Shown: positions 44,328-52,534 of the stretch, piece after piece | Layout of the letters: each line of letters opens with the position of its first letter | How positions within the stretch are numbered: the first letter of the stretch is position 1 | Origin: Rhizobium sp. NFR07 | GTDB taxonomy: Bacteria > Pseudomonadota > Alphaproteobacteria > Rhizobiales > Rhizobiaceae | Direction: 5' to 3' | Assembly: GCF_900111905.1 (NCBI RefSeq) | Contig: NZ_FOKM01000003.1 | Coordinates: 62,001-126,000 of the forward strand | DNA length: 64,000 bases | Notes under the pieces: generated by a model | What the model was told of the DNA's origin: nothing | What the model saw: only the letters and a program-made list of their open reading frames with translations | Databases searched by the model: none | Position numbers and translations under genes: made by a program

Positions 44328-44357
44328 GCTTCAGGGAGAATATCTCTGGAGCTTTTT
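44328..44357 (+). terminator. Intrinsic terminator of the MFS-AKR-AKR operon
   Basis: GCTTCA pairs with TGGAGC (one G-T pair) with a second small stem GAGA/TCTC inside, followed by TTTTTCATTTTTTG. Confidence 0.65.
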
Positions 44358-44378
44358 CATTTTTTGTAGTAACAATAA

Positions 44379-44656
44379 ATGGCAATCGTTTTTGATCAGG
44401 CAAAGCATGAGGCCACGCTCTCCTAACGCGGCCTGGACTTCCGCCACTGCGGCGAAATTTCGATGGCCCGCATCTGACGATAGAGGACGATCGTTTCGAC
44501 TATGGCGAGAGCCGTTACATCACGATCGGGTTTCTGGAGCAGAGAATGGTGATTTTCATCTGGACGCCAAGGGGCGACGATCAGCGGATCATCAGCATGA
44601 GGAAAGCCAATGAGCGAGAACAGAAAATCTATGCCGACCGGCTCCATTCTCTCTGA
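44379..44656 (+). pseudogene. brnT: BrnT toxin, inactivated (premature stop and frameshift)
   Basis: Starting at ATG 44379 the frame reads MAIVFDQAKHEATLS and then TAA at codon 16 (44424-44426). It continues in the same frame with RGLDFRHCGEI, and after one missing base near 44458-44462 continues with FDGPHLTIEDDRFDYGESRY, FLEQRMVIFIWTPRGDD and ISMRKANEREQKIYADRL, ending at TGA 44654-44656. The repaired sequence has BrnT features (GLDF; RxISxRKANxRE). BrnT is an RNase toxin; two independent lesions argue for real decay rather than one sequencing error. Confidence 0.87.
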
Positions 44657-44867
44657 GGAAGATGATGCACCGGACCTCTCCCAGTCGCCCTGGCTGGAAA
44701 GACTGGCGGATGCGCCTGTCCGACGCGGTCGGCCGAAAAGCGACAGCACCAAGGTCTCCACCACGATCAGGCTCGACGCCGATGTACTGGAGCGCTTTCG
44801 CGCGGAAGGCCCCGGCTGGCAGTCGCGCATCAACGAAGCATTGAGAGACTGGCTGGCCCATCGATAG
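44610..44867 (+). CDS. brnA: BrnA antitoxin
   Basis: 85 aa from ATG 44610 (AGGAAAG upstream; ATG 44631 possible). Disordered acidic N terminus (EEDDAPDLSQSPW) and C-terminal ribbon-helix-helix (STKVSTTIRLDADVLERFRAEGPGWQSRINEALRDWL), with GRPK before it, as in BrnA. It overlaps the remnants of brnT by about 47 nt. Intact although its toxin is broken. Confidence 0.88.
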   Translation: MSENRKSMPTGSILSEEDDAPDLSQSPWLERLADAPVRRGRPKSDSTKVSTTIRLDADVLERFRAEGPGWQSRINEALRDWLAHR

Positions 44868-45026
44868 GCTGGGTCGTTTGTCACCCATCGCCTTTCGCAT
44901 TTGGGCAGATCCCCACCCATGACCCGTAAGGTCGTCGGCGCAGGCGTCATTTGCTCAAGCTCTGCCCATTGCCTCGCTCCGCCATCGCTATAGTTTTCCA
45001 TCGGGCTGGGGAAGGAGGAGTTTTCC

Positions 45027-46334
45027 ATGCTTTTCAGAACGTTATTGATATCGGCGGCGGTGATCGCCACCACTGCATTGCCGGCTGCCGCGCAAAGACG
45101 GGGTGCGGAGCCTGCGCCGAAGGATTGCCCGAAATCGATGCCTGAAGGCACCGAATGCTTTGCGGGGCGCGATTTCCGCGGGGCCTATTACTGGATCGCC
45201 AAGCCGAAGAACTGGAACGGTACGCTGGTCGTCCACTCCCATGGCGGGCCGCGTACGGCCAAGCCCGAGCCCGACGATCCGGTGGAGGATCTGGAGCGTT
45301 TTGCCGTGACCGTGCAGGAAGGCTATGCCTGGGCGGGATCAAACTATCGCCGCGAAGGCTATGGTGTGCGTATGGCGGCGGCCGATACCGACAATGTCCG
45401 GCGCATCGCGGAACGGCTGCTCGGCGAGCCGAAGCATGTGCTGCTGCACGGCCAGTCCTGGGGCGGCAATGTCGCGGCCAAGACCGCCGAGCTCTATGCG
45501 CTCGACTGGCGGGGCCACAAGAATTACGACGGCGTGGTGCTGACCAGCGGGCTCTTGGCCGGCGGCGGCCACGGCTATGATTTCCGGGCGGATCTGCGGG
45601 CCGTCTATCAATATTACTGCAAGAACCATCCGCGCGCCGACGAGGTGCAGTATCCCGTCTGGCAGGGCCTGCCCAAGGGCGAAAAGATGTCACGCGACGA
45701 ACTGGAAAAGCGCGTCGACGAATGCACCGGCATCTCGCAGGCCAAGGACAAGCGCACGCCCGAGCAGGCGAAGAACCTCGCCAACATTCTGGCGGTGACA
45801 ACGGTGCCGGAAAAATCACTGGTGGCGCATCTCGCCTGGGCGACCGGCCTGTTTTCCGACATCGTCTGGCGCAGGCTCGACGGGCGGAACCCGTTCGACA
45901 ATTCCAAGGTCGAATACAAGGGTTCGGACGACGACGCGGCGCTGAACAAGGGCGTGGAGCGTTTTACCGCCGACCCGGAGGGACATCGGCTGATGTCCTA
46001 TGATTCAGACCTCACCGGGCAGATCGTGGTTCCGACGATCACCCTTCATGCGAAGGATGATCCGACCGTCTTCGTCAATCACGAGGCGATCTACCGCCAG
46101 ACGGTGGAAAAGGCCGGCAATGGCGATCTGCTGCAGCAGAATTTTTCCGACGAGGCGGAGCATTCCAAGCTCTCGACGCCGCAGTATGCGGCGCTGTTTT
46201 CCGCAATGCTGACGTGGATCGAGGATGGCGAAAAGCCGACCAAGCAGAAGATTGCGGCGCTTTGCGAGGAGAAGAGCAAGACCTACGACGAGCCCTGCAA
46301 GCTGTTGCCGGATTTCGAGCCGATGGCGGACTAG
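45027..46334 (+). CDS. Secreted alpha/beta hydrolase
   Basis: 435 aa with a signal peptide (LFRTLLISAAVIATTALPAAAQ, cleavage after AAA) and AAGGAGGAG upstream of ATG 45027. Mature protein: SHGGPR oxyanion region, nucleophile elbow HGQSWGG, Asp in HAKDDPTVFVNHE and His in DEAEHSKLS. Several Cys pairs suggest disulfides, consistent with a periplasmic enzyme. Substrate unknown. Ends before a RIME-like element. Confidence 0.85.
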   Translation: MLFRTLLISAAVIATTALPAAAQRRGAEPAPKDCPKSMPEGTECFAGRDFRGAYYWIAKPKNWNGTLVVHSHGGPRTAKPEPDDPVEDLERFAVTVQEGYAWAGSNYRREGYGVRMAAADTDNVRRIAERLLGEPKHVLLHGQSWGGNVAAKTAELYALDWRGHKNYDGVVLTSGLLAGGGHGYDFRADLRAVYQYYCKNHPRADEVQYPVWQGLPKGEKMSRDELEKRVDECTGISQAKDKRTPEQAKNLANILAVTTVPEKSLVAHLAWATGLFSDIVWRRLDGRNPFDNSKVEYKGSDDDAALNKGVERFTADPEGHRLMSYDSDLTGQIVVPTITLHAKDDPTVFVNHEAIYRQTVEKAGNGDLLQQNFSDEAEHSKLSTPQYAALFSAMLTWIEDGEKPTKQKIAALCEEKSKTYDEPCKLLPDFEPMAD

Positions 46335-46360
46335 CGAAGGCCGGATGAAGCCGAGGGCGG

Positions 46361-46541
46361 GATACCCCCCTCTGCCCTGCCGGGCATCTCCCCCACATGG
46401 GGGGAGATTAGCTAGGTGCACACTTCTGCCCTAAGTATCACCAACCAATAAGAAGCTGCAGTTGTCAGTTTGGGCAAAGTTCGTGCGGCTTGTGATCTCC
46501 CCGTTGTGGGGGAGATGGCCGGCAGGCCAGAGGGGGCGGGC
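46361..46541. repeat. RIME-like mosaic palindromic element, copy 2
   Basis: Inverted arms at 46361-46408 and 46495-46541, with the same core as copy 1 (CTGCCCTGCCGGGCATCTCC), bracket about 86 nt. The inner sequence is unrelated to that of copy 1, so the arms rather than the inside are the conserved part. It lies between convergent genes. Confidence 0.85.
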
Positions 46542-46576
46542 TTGCGCCGACTAGCGACTGCCAAGCAGCCCCCACA

Positions 46577-47554
46577 TCAATCCTTCGCAAAGGTCGTCGC
46601 GGTCTGCGAGGTCGAGACCATCGTGTTGTAGTCCGAGACGATCCATTCGATGTCGTCGCCGCCGGCTTTGCGGGCGTCGCCCTTGACCTTCTGCAGCGTC
46701 TCGTCGAGATCGCGCAGCTTCGACAGGAGCGAGGCCGGGCGGGATTCGAAGACGTGGAAACTGTCCGGATGCTCGAGCGCGTAGTCGTCGAACTCGCGAA
46801 CGGCTGAGGCATAGCTGTCGAGCTGCGTCTTGAAAACGGCCATGTCGACCACCGGCTTGTCGTTGTCCGGCATCAGATCCATCATCGCCTCGGCGTGGAT
46901 CATGATGTTGCGCACATGCCAGCGAGACTTCTTGCCCTCGGCCTTTTCCAGCACTTCAAGAGAAGCGAGATCGAGCTTCAACTTTTCGGTCCGGAGCGCC
47001 AGGTCAGCCGCCTTGCGGTGCTCCTCGTAGGTCGGGGAAAGCGCGGCGATATCCTTGTGGAAGGCCTTCGCGCCCGCCATCTTGTCGGACTTGTAGTCGA
47101 GCCGCTCGTAATATTTATTGGCCTTCTCGATGACCGGCGCCAGCTTCTGGTAGGTCTCGACATAGGCGAGCATGGCCTTGTCGAGTTCCGGCATTTTCGG
47201 CTCGGCCTTGGCGGCCTCCTCGACGGCTGCGATTTCCTCGCGCACGTCGTAGAGCGAATAGAGGCCGTAGACGACCTTCTCCTTGCCGGTCGGACCCTTC
47301 TTCATGTCTACCCAGCTCGCGTAGCGCTGCAGGGATTCCGACGCACGCAGCGAGCGGTTGAGGAACTCGACATAGGAATTCATTTTGCCGATCGCCTCGT
47401 CGGTCACGACCGCCTCGGCCCCGGCCGGATCGGCAGGTTTGGCCTCGGATTGAGCGATGGCGGACGAGTCACTCGTCATCAGCACCCAGAGTGGCGCCTG
47501 CAGCAAAAGAGCGAAAGCCGCGACGGCGACCGCCTTCGACGCAAAATACCGCAT
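46577..47554 (-). CDS. YiiG-like (DUF3829) exported protein
   Basis: 325 aa with an N-terminal signal or anchor (AVAVAAFALLLQAPLWVLM). The rest is long helical stretches rich in Lys, Glu and Ala (MNSYVEFLNRSLRASESLQRYASWVDM; DYNTMVSTSQTA at the end), resembling DUF3829/YiiG proteins. No Cys lipobox is visible. Function unknown; periplasmic, probably membrane-tethered. Confidence 0.7.
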   Translation of the reverse strand: MRYFASKAVAVAAFALLLQAPLWVLMTSDSSAIAQSEAKPADPAGAEAVVTDEAIGKMNSYVEFLNRSLRASESLQRYASWVDMKKGPTGKEKVVYGLYSLYDVREEIAAVEEAAKAEPKMPELDKAMLAYVETYQKLAPVIEKANKYYERLDYKSDKMAGAKAFHKDIAALSPTYEEHRKAADLALRTEKLKLDLASLEVLEKAEGKKSRWHVRNIMIHAEAMMDLMPDNDKPVVDMAVFKTQLDSYASAVREFDDYALEHPDSFHVFESRPASLLSKLRDLDETLQKVKGDARKAGGDDIEWIVSDYNTMVSTSQTATTFAKD

Positions 47555-47781
47555 TATGAATACCCCCAGAAAGACTTGGTCTTGAAACGAATGGCATTTG
47601 GAGCTGGAACTCCGAAGGTCAATTGTAAGAATTCGTAAAAGATAGAGAAATAGTTCACGGCATGGGGCGTGCAGCCCAACGCTGAAAAATCAATCCAGAT
47701 TTGCATGCCCGCCAGGCGCGCAACTTTGTTGCATTGCAAATGTTCAGCAATCAAACAATTTTTCGCTGCCGGCCATATTCA

Positions 47782-47797
47782 TTAAGCGGCAATTAAG
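47782..47797 (+). promoter_or_regulatory. CtrA-type box upstream of chemoreceptor gene
   Basis: TTAA-GCGGCAA-TTAAG fits TTAA-N7-TTAA with one mismatch at the last base of the extended consensus. It lies about 137 nt upstream of the chemoreceptor start. Confidence 0.5.
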
Positions 47798-47932
47798 CAT
47801 GGCGGCCATAGCGTGGCCTCCAAGCCCATGACAGGCCCGCAGGCCAGCCGCCTCCCGTCGTGCCCCTTCCTTCCATTGCCCTTTCCCGCCCAGACTGCGT
47901 CCAAGCGCGGTCCGTTTCTCATGGTGTATGCG

Positions 47933-49864
47933 ATGAGCTTTCTCTCGAACGCGAAAATTCGAACCAAAATCCTTTCCCTGATCGTACCCGTCTGCCTTAT
48001 CGGCGTCGGTGGCCTGATCGCCGCTTCCTACAGCTTCAAGCAGGCGGACGAGCAGTATTCTGCCTTCATCGCCGAAGACAACGTTGCCGCGACCCAGGTG
48101 TCGCGCGCCTCGACCTCGATGCTGTCGGTCGCCTATAGCGCCTATCAGCTGACCGTCTATCCCGAGGGTTCCGAATTCCGCGCCGTCGCGGTCAAGAATT
48201 ACGAAAGCGGCAAGGGCGCCATCGCCAAGCTTCTGTCCTCGGCAAAGGAGCTCATTCCGGGGCAGGCAGACTCGCTCTCGGAATTCGAACAGCGTACGCA
48301 GCAGATCATCCAGATGACCGACACGGCGGTCGCCCTCACCAACCAGGGAAGGATGCAGGAAGCCCAGGCGGCGCTTGCCTCCGTCGACCCGCAGATCGCC
48401 AGGATCCGCGACGACCTGCGTGACTGGAACATCGCCTATTCCAAGATGGTGCTGGACGGAAGTGCAGCCATCTCGACCCAGATCAACTCGACGCTGATCA
48501 CCCTGCTTGCGACCGTCGGCGTGCTGTTTGCCGCCGCGATCGCCGCTTCGCTCTTCGTCGCTGCCCGCGGTATTTCCGGCCCGATCGAGGCGTTGCGCGC
48601 CCGCATGGCATCGCTTGCTAACGGCAAAACCGAGCAAGAAATTCCCGGCCTGACGCGTAGGGACGAAGTCGGCCAGATGGCCGGCGCCGTCTCCGTGTTC
48701 CGCGACAACGCCATCGAGCGCATCAATCTGGAGCGCGAGGCACAGGCCAATCGCAGCCTGTCGGAAAAGGAACGTGCCGAGCGCGAAGCCGCCAAGGCCA
48801 AGGAAGCCGCCGACGTGAAGTTCGCGGTCGAGAACATCGCGACCGGCCTGTCGCATCTCTCCGACGGCAATCTCGCCTACCGGATCAGCCAGCCGTTCAC
48901 CGAGACGCTGGACAGCGTGCGCCATGACTTCAACTCGTCGGCGACGAAGCTGCAGGACGCCATGACGCGTGTCGCCCAGAACGCCCGCGGCATCAATGCC
49001 GGAGCCAACGAGATCCGCTCCGCCGCCGACGACCTTGCCAAGCGCACGGAACAGCAGGCCGCCTCGCTGGAGGAGACGGCAGCTGCTCTCGAGCAGATCA
49101 CCACGACGGTGAAGGACGCTGCCAAGCGCGCCGCTGAAGCAGGCTCGCTGGTCGCCCGCACCCGCCAGGGTGCCGAACGCTCCGGCGAAATCGTCCAGAC
49201 CGCGGTCAGCGCCATGGAAGAGATCGAGAAGTCGTCCGGCGAGATCGGCAATATCATCGGTGTCATCGACGACATCGCCTTCCAGACCAACCTTCTCGCG
49301 CTGAACGCGGGCGTCGAGGCGGCCCGCGCCGGTGAAGCCGGCAAGGGCTTTGCCGTCGTCGCCCAGGAAGTGCGCGAGCTCGCGCAGCGTTCGGCCAATG
49401 CGGCGAAGGAGATCAAGGCGCTGATCACCACCTCCAACGAGCAGGTGCGCAACGGCGTGGAACTGGTCGGCGAGACCGGTGAGGCGCTGAAGACGATCGT
49501 GACGGAAGTGCAGGAGATCAACCGCAACGTCGCGGCGATCGTGGAATCCTCGCAGGAACAGTCGTCCGGTCTCCAGCAGATCAACACGGCCGTCAACCAG
49601 ATGGACCAGGACACGCAGAAGAACGCCGCCATGGTGGAGGAATCCACCGCTGCCAGCCACGGTCTCGCCCGCGAGGCGACATCGCTCAACGCGCTACTGG
49701 CCCAGTTCAAGCTGGCCGATGGTCACGTTGCCCAGCAGCCGGTTCGCCCTGCAGCGACGAGTGATGCACCGGCCGTCTCCCCTGCCCGGTCGCTCGCCCG
49801 CAAGGTCGCCGGCGCGTTTTCCGGCGATGCGGCAGTGGCGCAGAACAGCTGGGAAGAATTCTGA
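47933..49864 (+). CDS. Methyl-accepting chemotaxis protein
   Basis: 643 aa from ATG 47933 (MSFLSNAKIRTK; ATG 47921 also possible, neither with a strong RBS). Two membrane segments: near residue 13-32 and near 183-208 (LITLLATVGVLFAAAIAASLFVAA). Between them a periplasmic four-helix-type sensor (about 33-180). Then HAMP (AARGISGPIEALRARMASLANGKTEQEIPGL), a second HAMP-like segment, and the signalling domain with the hairpin tip around IIGVIDDIAFQTNLLALNAGVEAARAGEAGKGFAVVAQEVRELAQRSA, shown here only by its type. Its C terminus NSWEEF fits the CheR/CheB-tethering xWxxF motif. Confidence 0.95.
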   Translation: MSFLSNAKIRTKILSLIVPVCLIGVGGLIAASYSFKQADEQYSAFIAEDNVAATQVSRASTSMLSVAYSAYQLTVYPEGSEFRAVAVKNYESGKGAIAKLLSSAKELIPGQADSLSEFEQRTQQIIQMTDTAVALTNQGRMQEAQAALASVDPQIARIRDDLRDWNIAYSKMVLDGSAAISTQINSTLITLLATVGVLFAAAIAASLFVAARGISGPIEALRARMASLANGKTEQEIPGLTRRDEVGQMAGAVSVFRDNAIERINLEREAQANRSLSEKERAEREAAKAKEAADVKFAVENIATGLSHLSDGNLAYRISQPFTETLDSVRHDFNSSATKLQDAMTRVAQNARGINAGANEIRSAADDLAKRTEQQAASLEETAAALEQITTTVKDAAKRAAEAGSLVARTRQGAERSGEIVQTAVSAMEEIEKSSGEIGNIIGVIDDIAFQTNLLALNAGVEAARAGEAGKGFAVVAQEVRELAQRSANAAKEIKALITTSNEQVRNGVELVGETGEALKTIVTEVQEINRNVAAIVESSQEQSSGLQQINTAVNQMDQDTQKNAAMVEESTAASHGLAREATSLNALLAQFKLADGHVAQQPVRPAATSDAPAVSPARSLARKVAGAFSGDAAVAQNSWEEF

Positions 49865-49897
49865 GCCGAACGCGATCCCTGATTGTCAGAAACAGAG

Positions 49898-49926
49898 AAG
49901 GCGGAGCAGCAATGCTCCGCCTTTTT
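49898..49926 (+). terminator. Intrinsic terminator of the chemoreceptor gene
   Basis: GGCGGAGC-AGCAAT-GCTCCGCC followed by TTTTTC, 33 nt after the stop. A near-identical hairpin is found at 50160-50181. Confidence 0.85.
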
Positions 49927-49968
49927 CGCTTCTAACAAAGCTGTTTTTGGCTGCAGCAGCTTCGATTT

Positions 49969-50085
49969 CCCTCATTCCTGTGCTTGTCACAGGAATCTAG
50001 CCACGGCGCGTCTGCGCTGTGAAAAGACTCCTTCCGCCCAAGGACTTGGGCTGCTGGATTCCTGTGACAAGCACAGGAATGAGGG
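49969..50085. repeat. Palindromic REP-like element
   Basis: Two 33-nt inverted arms (49969-50001 and 50053-50085) identical except for one base. Each arm itself contains the palindrome ATTCCTGTG-CTTGT-CACAGGAAT, so the element could fold as one long cruciform or two small ones. The 51-nt centre includes a smaller hairpin-like GCCCAAGGACTTGGGC. The design is that of miniature/REP-type repeats seen in rhizobial intergenic regions. Confidence 0.8.
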
Positions 50086-50159
50086 AGTATGCCAATGCCG
50101 CTGCCGACTAAAAACAGACCTCGGCATTGCTAAGCCACGAACTTTGTCAGCAGTCTGTA

Positions 50160-50190
50160 GGCGGAGCAGCGGTGCTCCGCCTTCTTTCAT
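50160..50190. terminator. Second copy of the GGCGGAGC hairpin, downstream of corA
   Basis: GGCGGAGC-AGCGGT-GCTCCGCC then TTCTTTC. It lies 47 nt past the stop of the minus-strand corA and may terminate it. Same stem as at 49898-49926. Confidence 0.65.
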
Positions 50191-50228
50191 TGTCGGGATA
50201 TCCTTGCCTGTGATCAGACCGGGGCCGA

Positions 50229-51293
50229 TTAGAGCCAGCCCCTGCGTTTGAAGTACAGATAGGGCACAGCCATCGAGACCACCATCAGGACAATCGCCGA
50301 GTGGTAGCCGTAATGCCACTGCAGTTCCGGCTGGTAGGCGAAGTTCATGCCGTAGACGGAGGCGACGAGCGTCGGCGGCAGGAACATGACGGAGGCGACC
50401 GAGAAGATCTTGATGATCTGGTTCTGCTCCAGATTGATCAGGCCGAGCGTCGCGTCGAGCAGGAAGTTGATCTTGCCCGAGAGGAAGGCGGAGTGATCGC
50501 CGAGCGAGGTCGCGTCCCGCTGCAGAAGCTTCAGCCGCTGGCGCATTTCCTTCGGCAGCTTGCGGTCGACGCCGTCGAGTGCGCCATAATAGGCGACGAC
50601 ACGGGAGACGCTGACCAGGCTTTCGCGGGTGATGGTGATGAATTCGCCCTTCTGACCGATCGCGCGGATCAATTCCTGCAGGTCGCGCTGTTTCTTGTTG
50701 GCCTTGGAGGCCTTGGCGGCGAAGACGTCGCGGGAGATCTGGTCGATATCGTTGCCGAGCCGTTCCAGCGTATCCGCCATGCGATCGATGATCGCTTCGA
50801 TCAGGCCAGTCATGATCAACTCGCCGGTTGCCGAATGCAGGCCCATGCCGTTCGCCTTGCGGGCACGCGCCATGAAGGCGTCGAACGGGCGGGGCTCGGA
50901 GTGGCGCACGGTGACGAGGACATGGCCCTTGACGATGAAGGTGACCGGCACCTTGAGCGGCGTCCCGGCATCCGGCCGGGTCAAGACGGTCATGGTCATG
51001 AACTCGGCACCGTCTTCCTGGTAGAGCCGGGCGGAGAGCTCGATGTCCTCCATCTCGTCCATGGTGGGCACGACGATGCCGAGGCATTCGCCGACTTCAC
51101 GCTCTTCCTCAGCCGTCGGGCTGATCAGGTCGTACCAGACGACGGTCTGCTTGCGCTCTGCGGCAGGCTGCCCGACGAGTGAGGGCTCTGGCGGCGCGGA
51201 TGCTGCGGTCAGTTCGTTTGCGGCCTCTTCCACCGGCTCGTCGACGACGGCGGGGACAAGGCGGTCGATGTCATAGGCGTGGATACGCAGCAT
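50229..51293 (-). CDS. corA: CorA-family magnesium/cobalt transporter
   Basis: 354 aa from ATG 51293, with AAAAGGAG upstream. Long cytoplasmic N-terminal domain and two C-terminal membrane segments (IFSVASVMFLPPTLVASVYGMNF and the following YHSAIVLMVVSMAVPYLYF) with the essential YGMNF motif. The tail KRRGWL is typical. Forms a pentameric Mg2+ channel in the inner membrane. Confidence 0.95.
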   Translation of the reverse strand: MLRIHAYDIDRLVPAVVDEPVEEAANELTAASAPPEPSLVGQPAAERKQTVVWYDLISPTAEEEREVGECLGIVVPTMDEMEDIELSARLYQEDGAEFMTMTVLTRPDAGTPLKVPVTFIVKGHVLVTVRHSEPRPFDAFMARARKANGMGLHSATGELIMTGLIEAIIDRMADTLERLGNDIDQISRDVFAAKASKANKKQRDLQELIRAIGQKGEFITITRESLVSVSRVVAYYGALDGVDRKLPKEMRQRLKLLQRDATSLGDHSAFLSGKINFLLDATLGLINLEQNQIIKIFSVASVMFLPPTLVASVYGMNFAYQPELQWHYGYHSAIVLMVVSMAVPYLYFKRRGWL

Positions 51294-51596
51294 GACGGCT
51301 CCTTTTCGGACCATCGGGTCCCCGGAGCGCGTATCCCGTTTTTCAAAGGATCAGAGCCCCGAGGCGGCAGGTCTATGTAATGACGTCGAACTTCGACTGT
51401 CGGGGTTCATCTCAATTGTCCTTTGAAATAGGGCAGTCCGAACGGGTGCCCCTTCACGGCGTGAAATGTGCCTCAACCGACCAAAAGTCAAACGGTTTTT
51501 TCGCGCCGCAATCGCCGCTCGCAGAGCTTTGATCGCATTGCAGCAGCGGTTCCGTTTGTGCATTATTAATAACTAATATATAAGCTCGGAGACCTG
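51294..51596. other. Intergenic region upstream of corA without recognised genes
   Basis: About 300 bp, the corA promoter side. Contains complementary blocks TTTCAAAGGA and TCCTTTGAAA around 51341-51430 that could pair, and an AT-rich stretch (51560-51590) directly before the tRNA-like sequence. I see no credible coding frame; a 70-codon minus-strand frame here has no RBS and no coding bias. Confidence 0.4.
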
Positions 51597-51671
51597 CCCC
51601 TCGTAGCTCAATGCCAGAGCAGTTACCGCGTTTGTAGCAGGTCCAGATTCAATTCCTCGGCGGGGGCACCA
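51597..51671 (+). pseudogene. Degenerate tRNA-like sequence
   Basis: 75 nt ending in an encoded CCA. Counting from 51597, the acceptor pairs at 6 of 7 positions (1:72 is C-C). T8, A9 and a perfect D stem (GCTC/GAGC) follow, then a perfect 5-bp anticodon stem (GTTAC/GTAGC). Defects: the D loop lacks GG, position 33 is G instead of T, and the T stem is badly mispaired although its loop reads TTCAATT. The nominal anticodon is CGT. A decayed or mimic tRNA is more likely than a functional one. Confidence 0.6.
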
Positions 51672-51733
51672 ACACCTCTGCGAGCGTCACAGATCCCCCT
51701 CGATCTGGCAATGTTGCGAGTGCCAATCGACAA

Positions 51734-51770
51734 AAGGCCGCCGGTATAACAGGAACCGGCGGCTTTCTTG
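51734..51770. terminator. GCCGCCGGT hairpin, copy 1
   Basis: GCCGCCGGT-ATAACAGGA-ACCGGCGGC followed by TTTCTTG; preceded by AAAAG so it could act on either strand. Lies downstream of the tRNA-like sequence. Confidence 0.7.
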
Positions 51771-51774
51771 TTCC

Positions 51775-51955
51775 TACACATTTCAGATAAGTGCGTACAT
51801 TTGCACGGATTAAATAAAACTCTCAAGTAAACATGTTCGCATCTCAAATGTATAACTTCTTATTTACTGATTCATCTCAACAAAGGTCTTCCCATATTCG
51901 AAAAAAATATTAGAATTTCCGCAAAACAATCAAAAATCTGATCACAGAAATTGAA
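51775..51955. other. AT-rich gene-free segment
   Basis: About 180 bp markedly richer in A and T than the rest of the window (runs such as ATTAAATAAAA and GAAAAAAATATTAGAAT). No coding frame or structured RNA recognised. It is bracketed by two near-identical GC-rich hairpins. Confidence 0.6.
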
Positions 51956-51956
51956 A

Positions 51957-51990
51957 AGCCGCCGGTCTACAGGAGCCGGCGGCCTTCTTG
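51957..51990. terminator. GCCGCCGGT hairpin, copy 2
   Basis: GCCGCCGGT-CTACAGGA-GCCGGCGGC. On the minus strand the stem is followed by TTTTC, 22 nt past the stop of the 52013-52402 gene, so it can terminate that gene. Confidence 0.72.
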
Positions 51991-52012
51991 TGTCGGTTAC
52001 CTACCGAATGGA

Positions 52013-52402
52013 TCAGACGAACTGACTGAGGCCCGGCACCGAGGCGATGACGGTATCGACGGTCTCGTCGCCGGCATGTTCGCGGGCGACCGCCATGGTC
52101 TCCTTGGCAAGTGCCGTGATCTCGCCCATGCCGAGCCCCTGGCTCATCAGCTGCTGGCCGAGCGCCATGACGCCACCGCCGAAGCTTGCCATCAGGCCGC
52201 CGAGCAGGCCGCCGCCACCGGCGCCCTCGCCGTTGAACTGGGCAACCAGTTCCGGCGCGCCGGGGATCGCTTCGATCATCCGCGCCACCGCGCCGTCATC
52301 CGCCTCGCGCTGCAGGAAGCCGAGCATCATGCCGATCGCCTTTTCCGCGACATCGGGTGCAAGGCCGACATTATCGGCGACGCGGGAAACGAGTTCGTTC
52401 AT
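52013..52402 (-). CDS. Small helical protein of unknown function (DUF2267/DUF2780-like)
   Basis: 129 aa from ATG 52402, preceded by GAGGAGACACC. N-terminal helix pair (ELVSRVADNVGLAPDVAEKAIGMMLGFL), a Gly-rich hinge (GEGAGGGGLLGGLMASFGGG) and a C-terminal helical part ending SVPGLSQFV. It has the look of DUF2267 or VcgC/DUF2780-type proteins, but I cannot confirm which. Cytoplasmic. Confidence 0.65.
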   Translation of the reverse strand: MNELVSRVADNVGLAPDVAEKAIGMMLGFLQREADDGAVARMIEAIPGAPELVAQFNGEGAGGGGLLGGLMASFGGGVMALGQQLMSQGLGMGEITALAKETMAVAREHAGDETVDTVIASVPGLSQFV

Positions 52403-52534
52403 CAGAGGTGTCTCCTCGAAAATCTGACGTTAACGTCAACGTAATACACATTCGGCTGGAATATGGCCAGCGGCGGAACCTTGTTATTCACGGGCAAGGG
52501 ATGATCGCGCAAGGTCTAATCTGGCTATGCCTGG

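Noticed and set aside
47554..47754. 66-codon minus-strand open frame upstream of the YiiG-like gene
   Set aside because: No RBS or coding bias; the region is more AT-rich and looks like promoter sequence.
51351..51563. 70-codon minus-strand open frame
   Set aside because: No RBS, no family, basic composition typical of out-of-frame GC-rich DNA.
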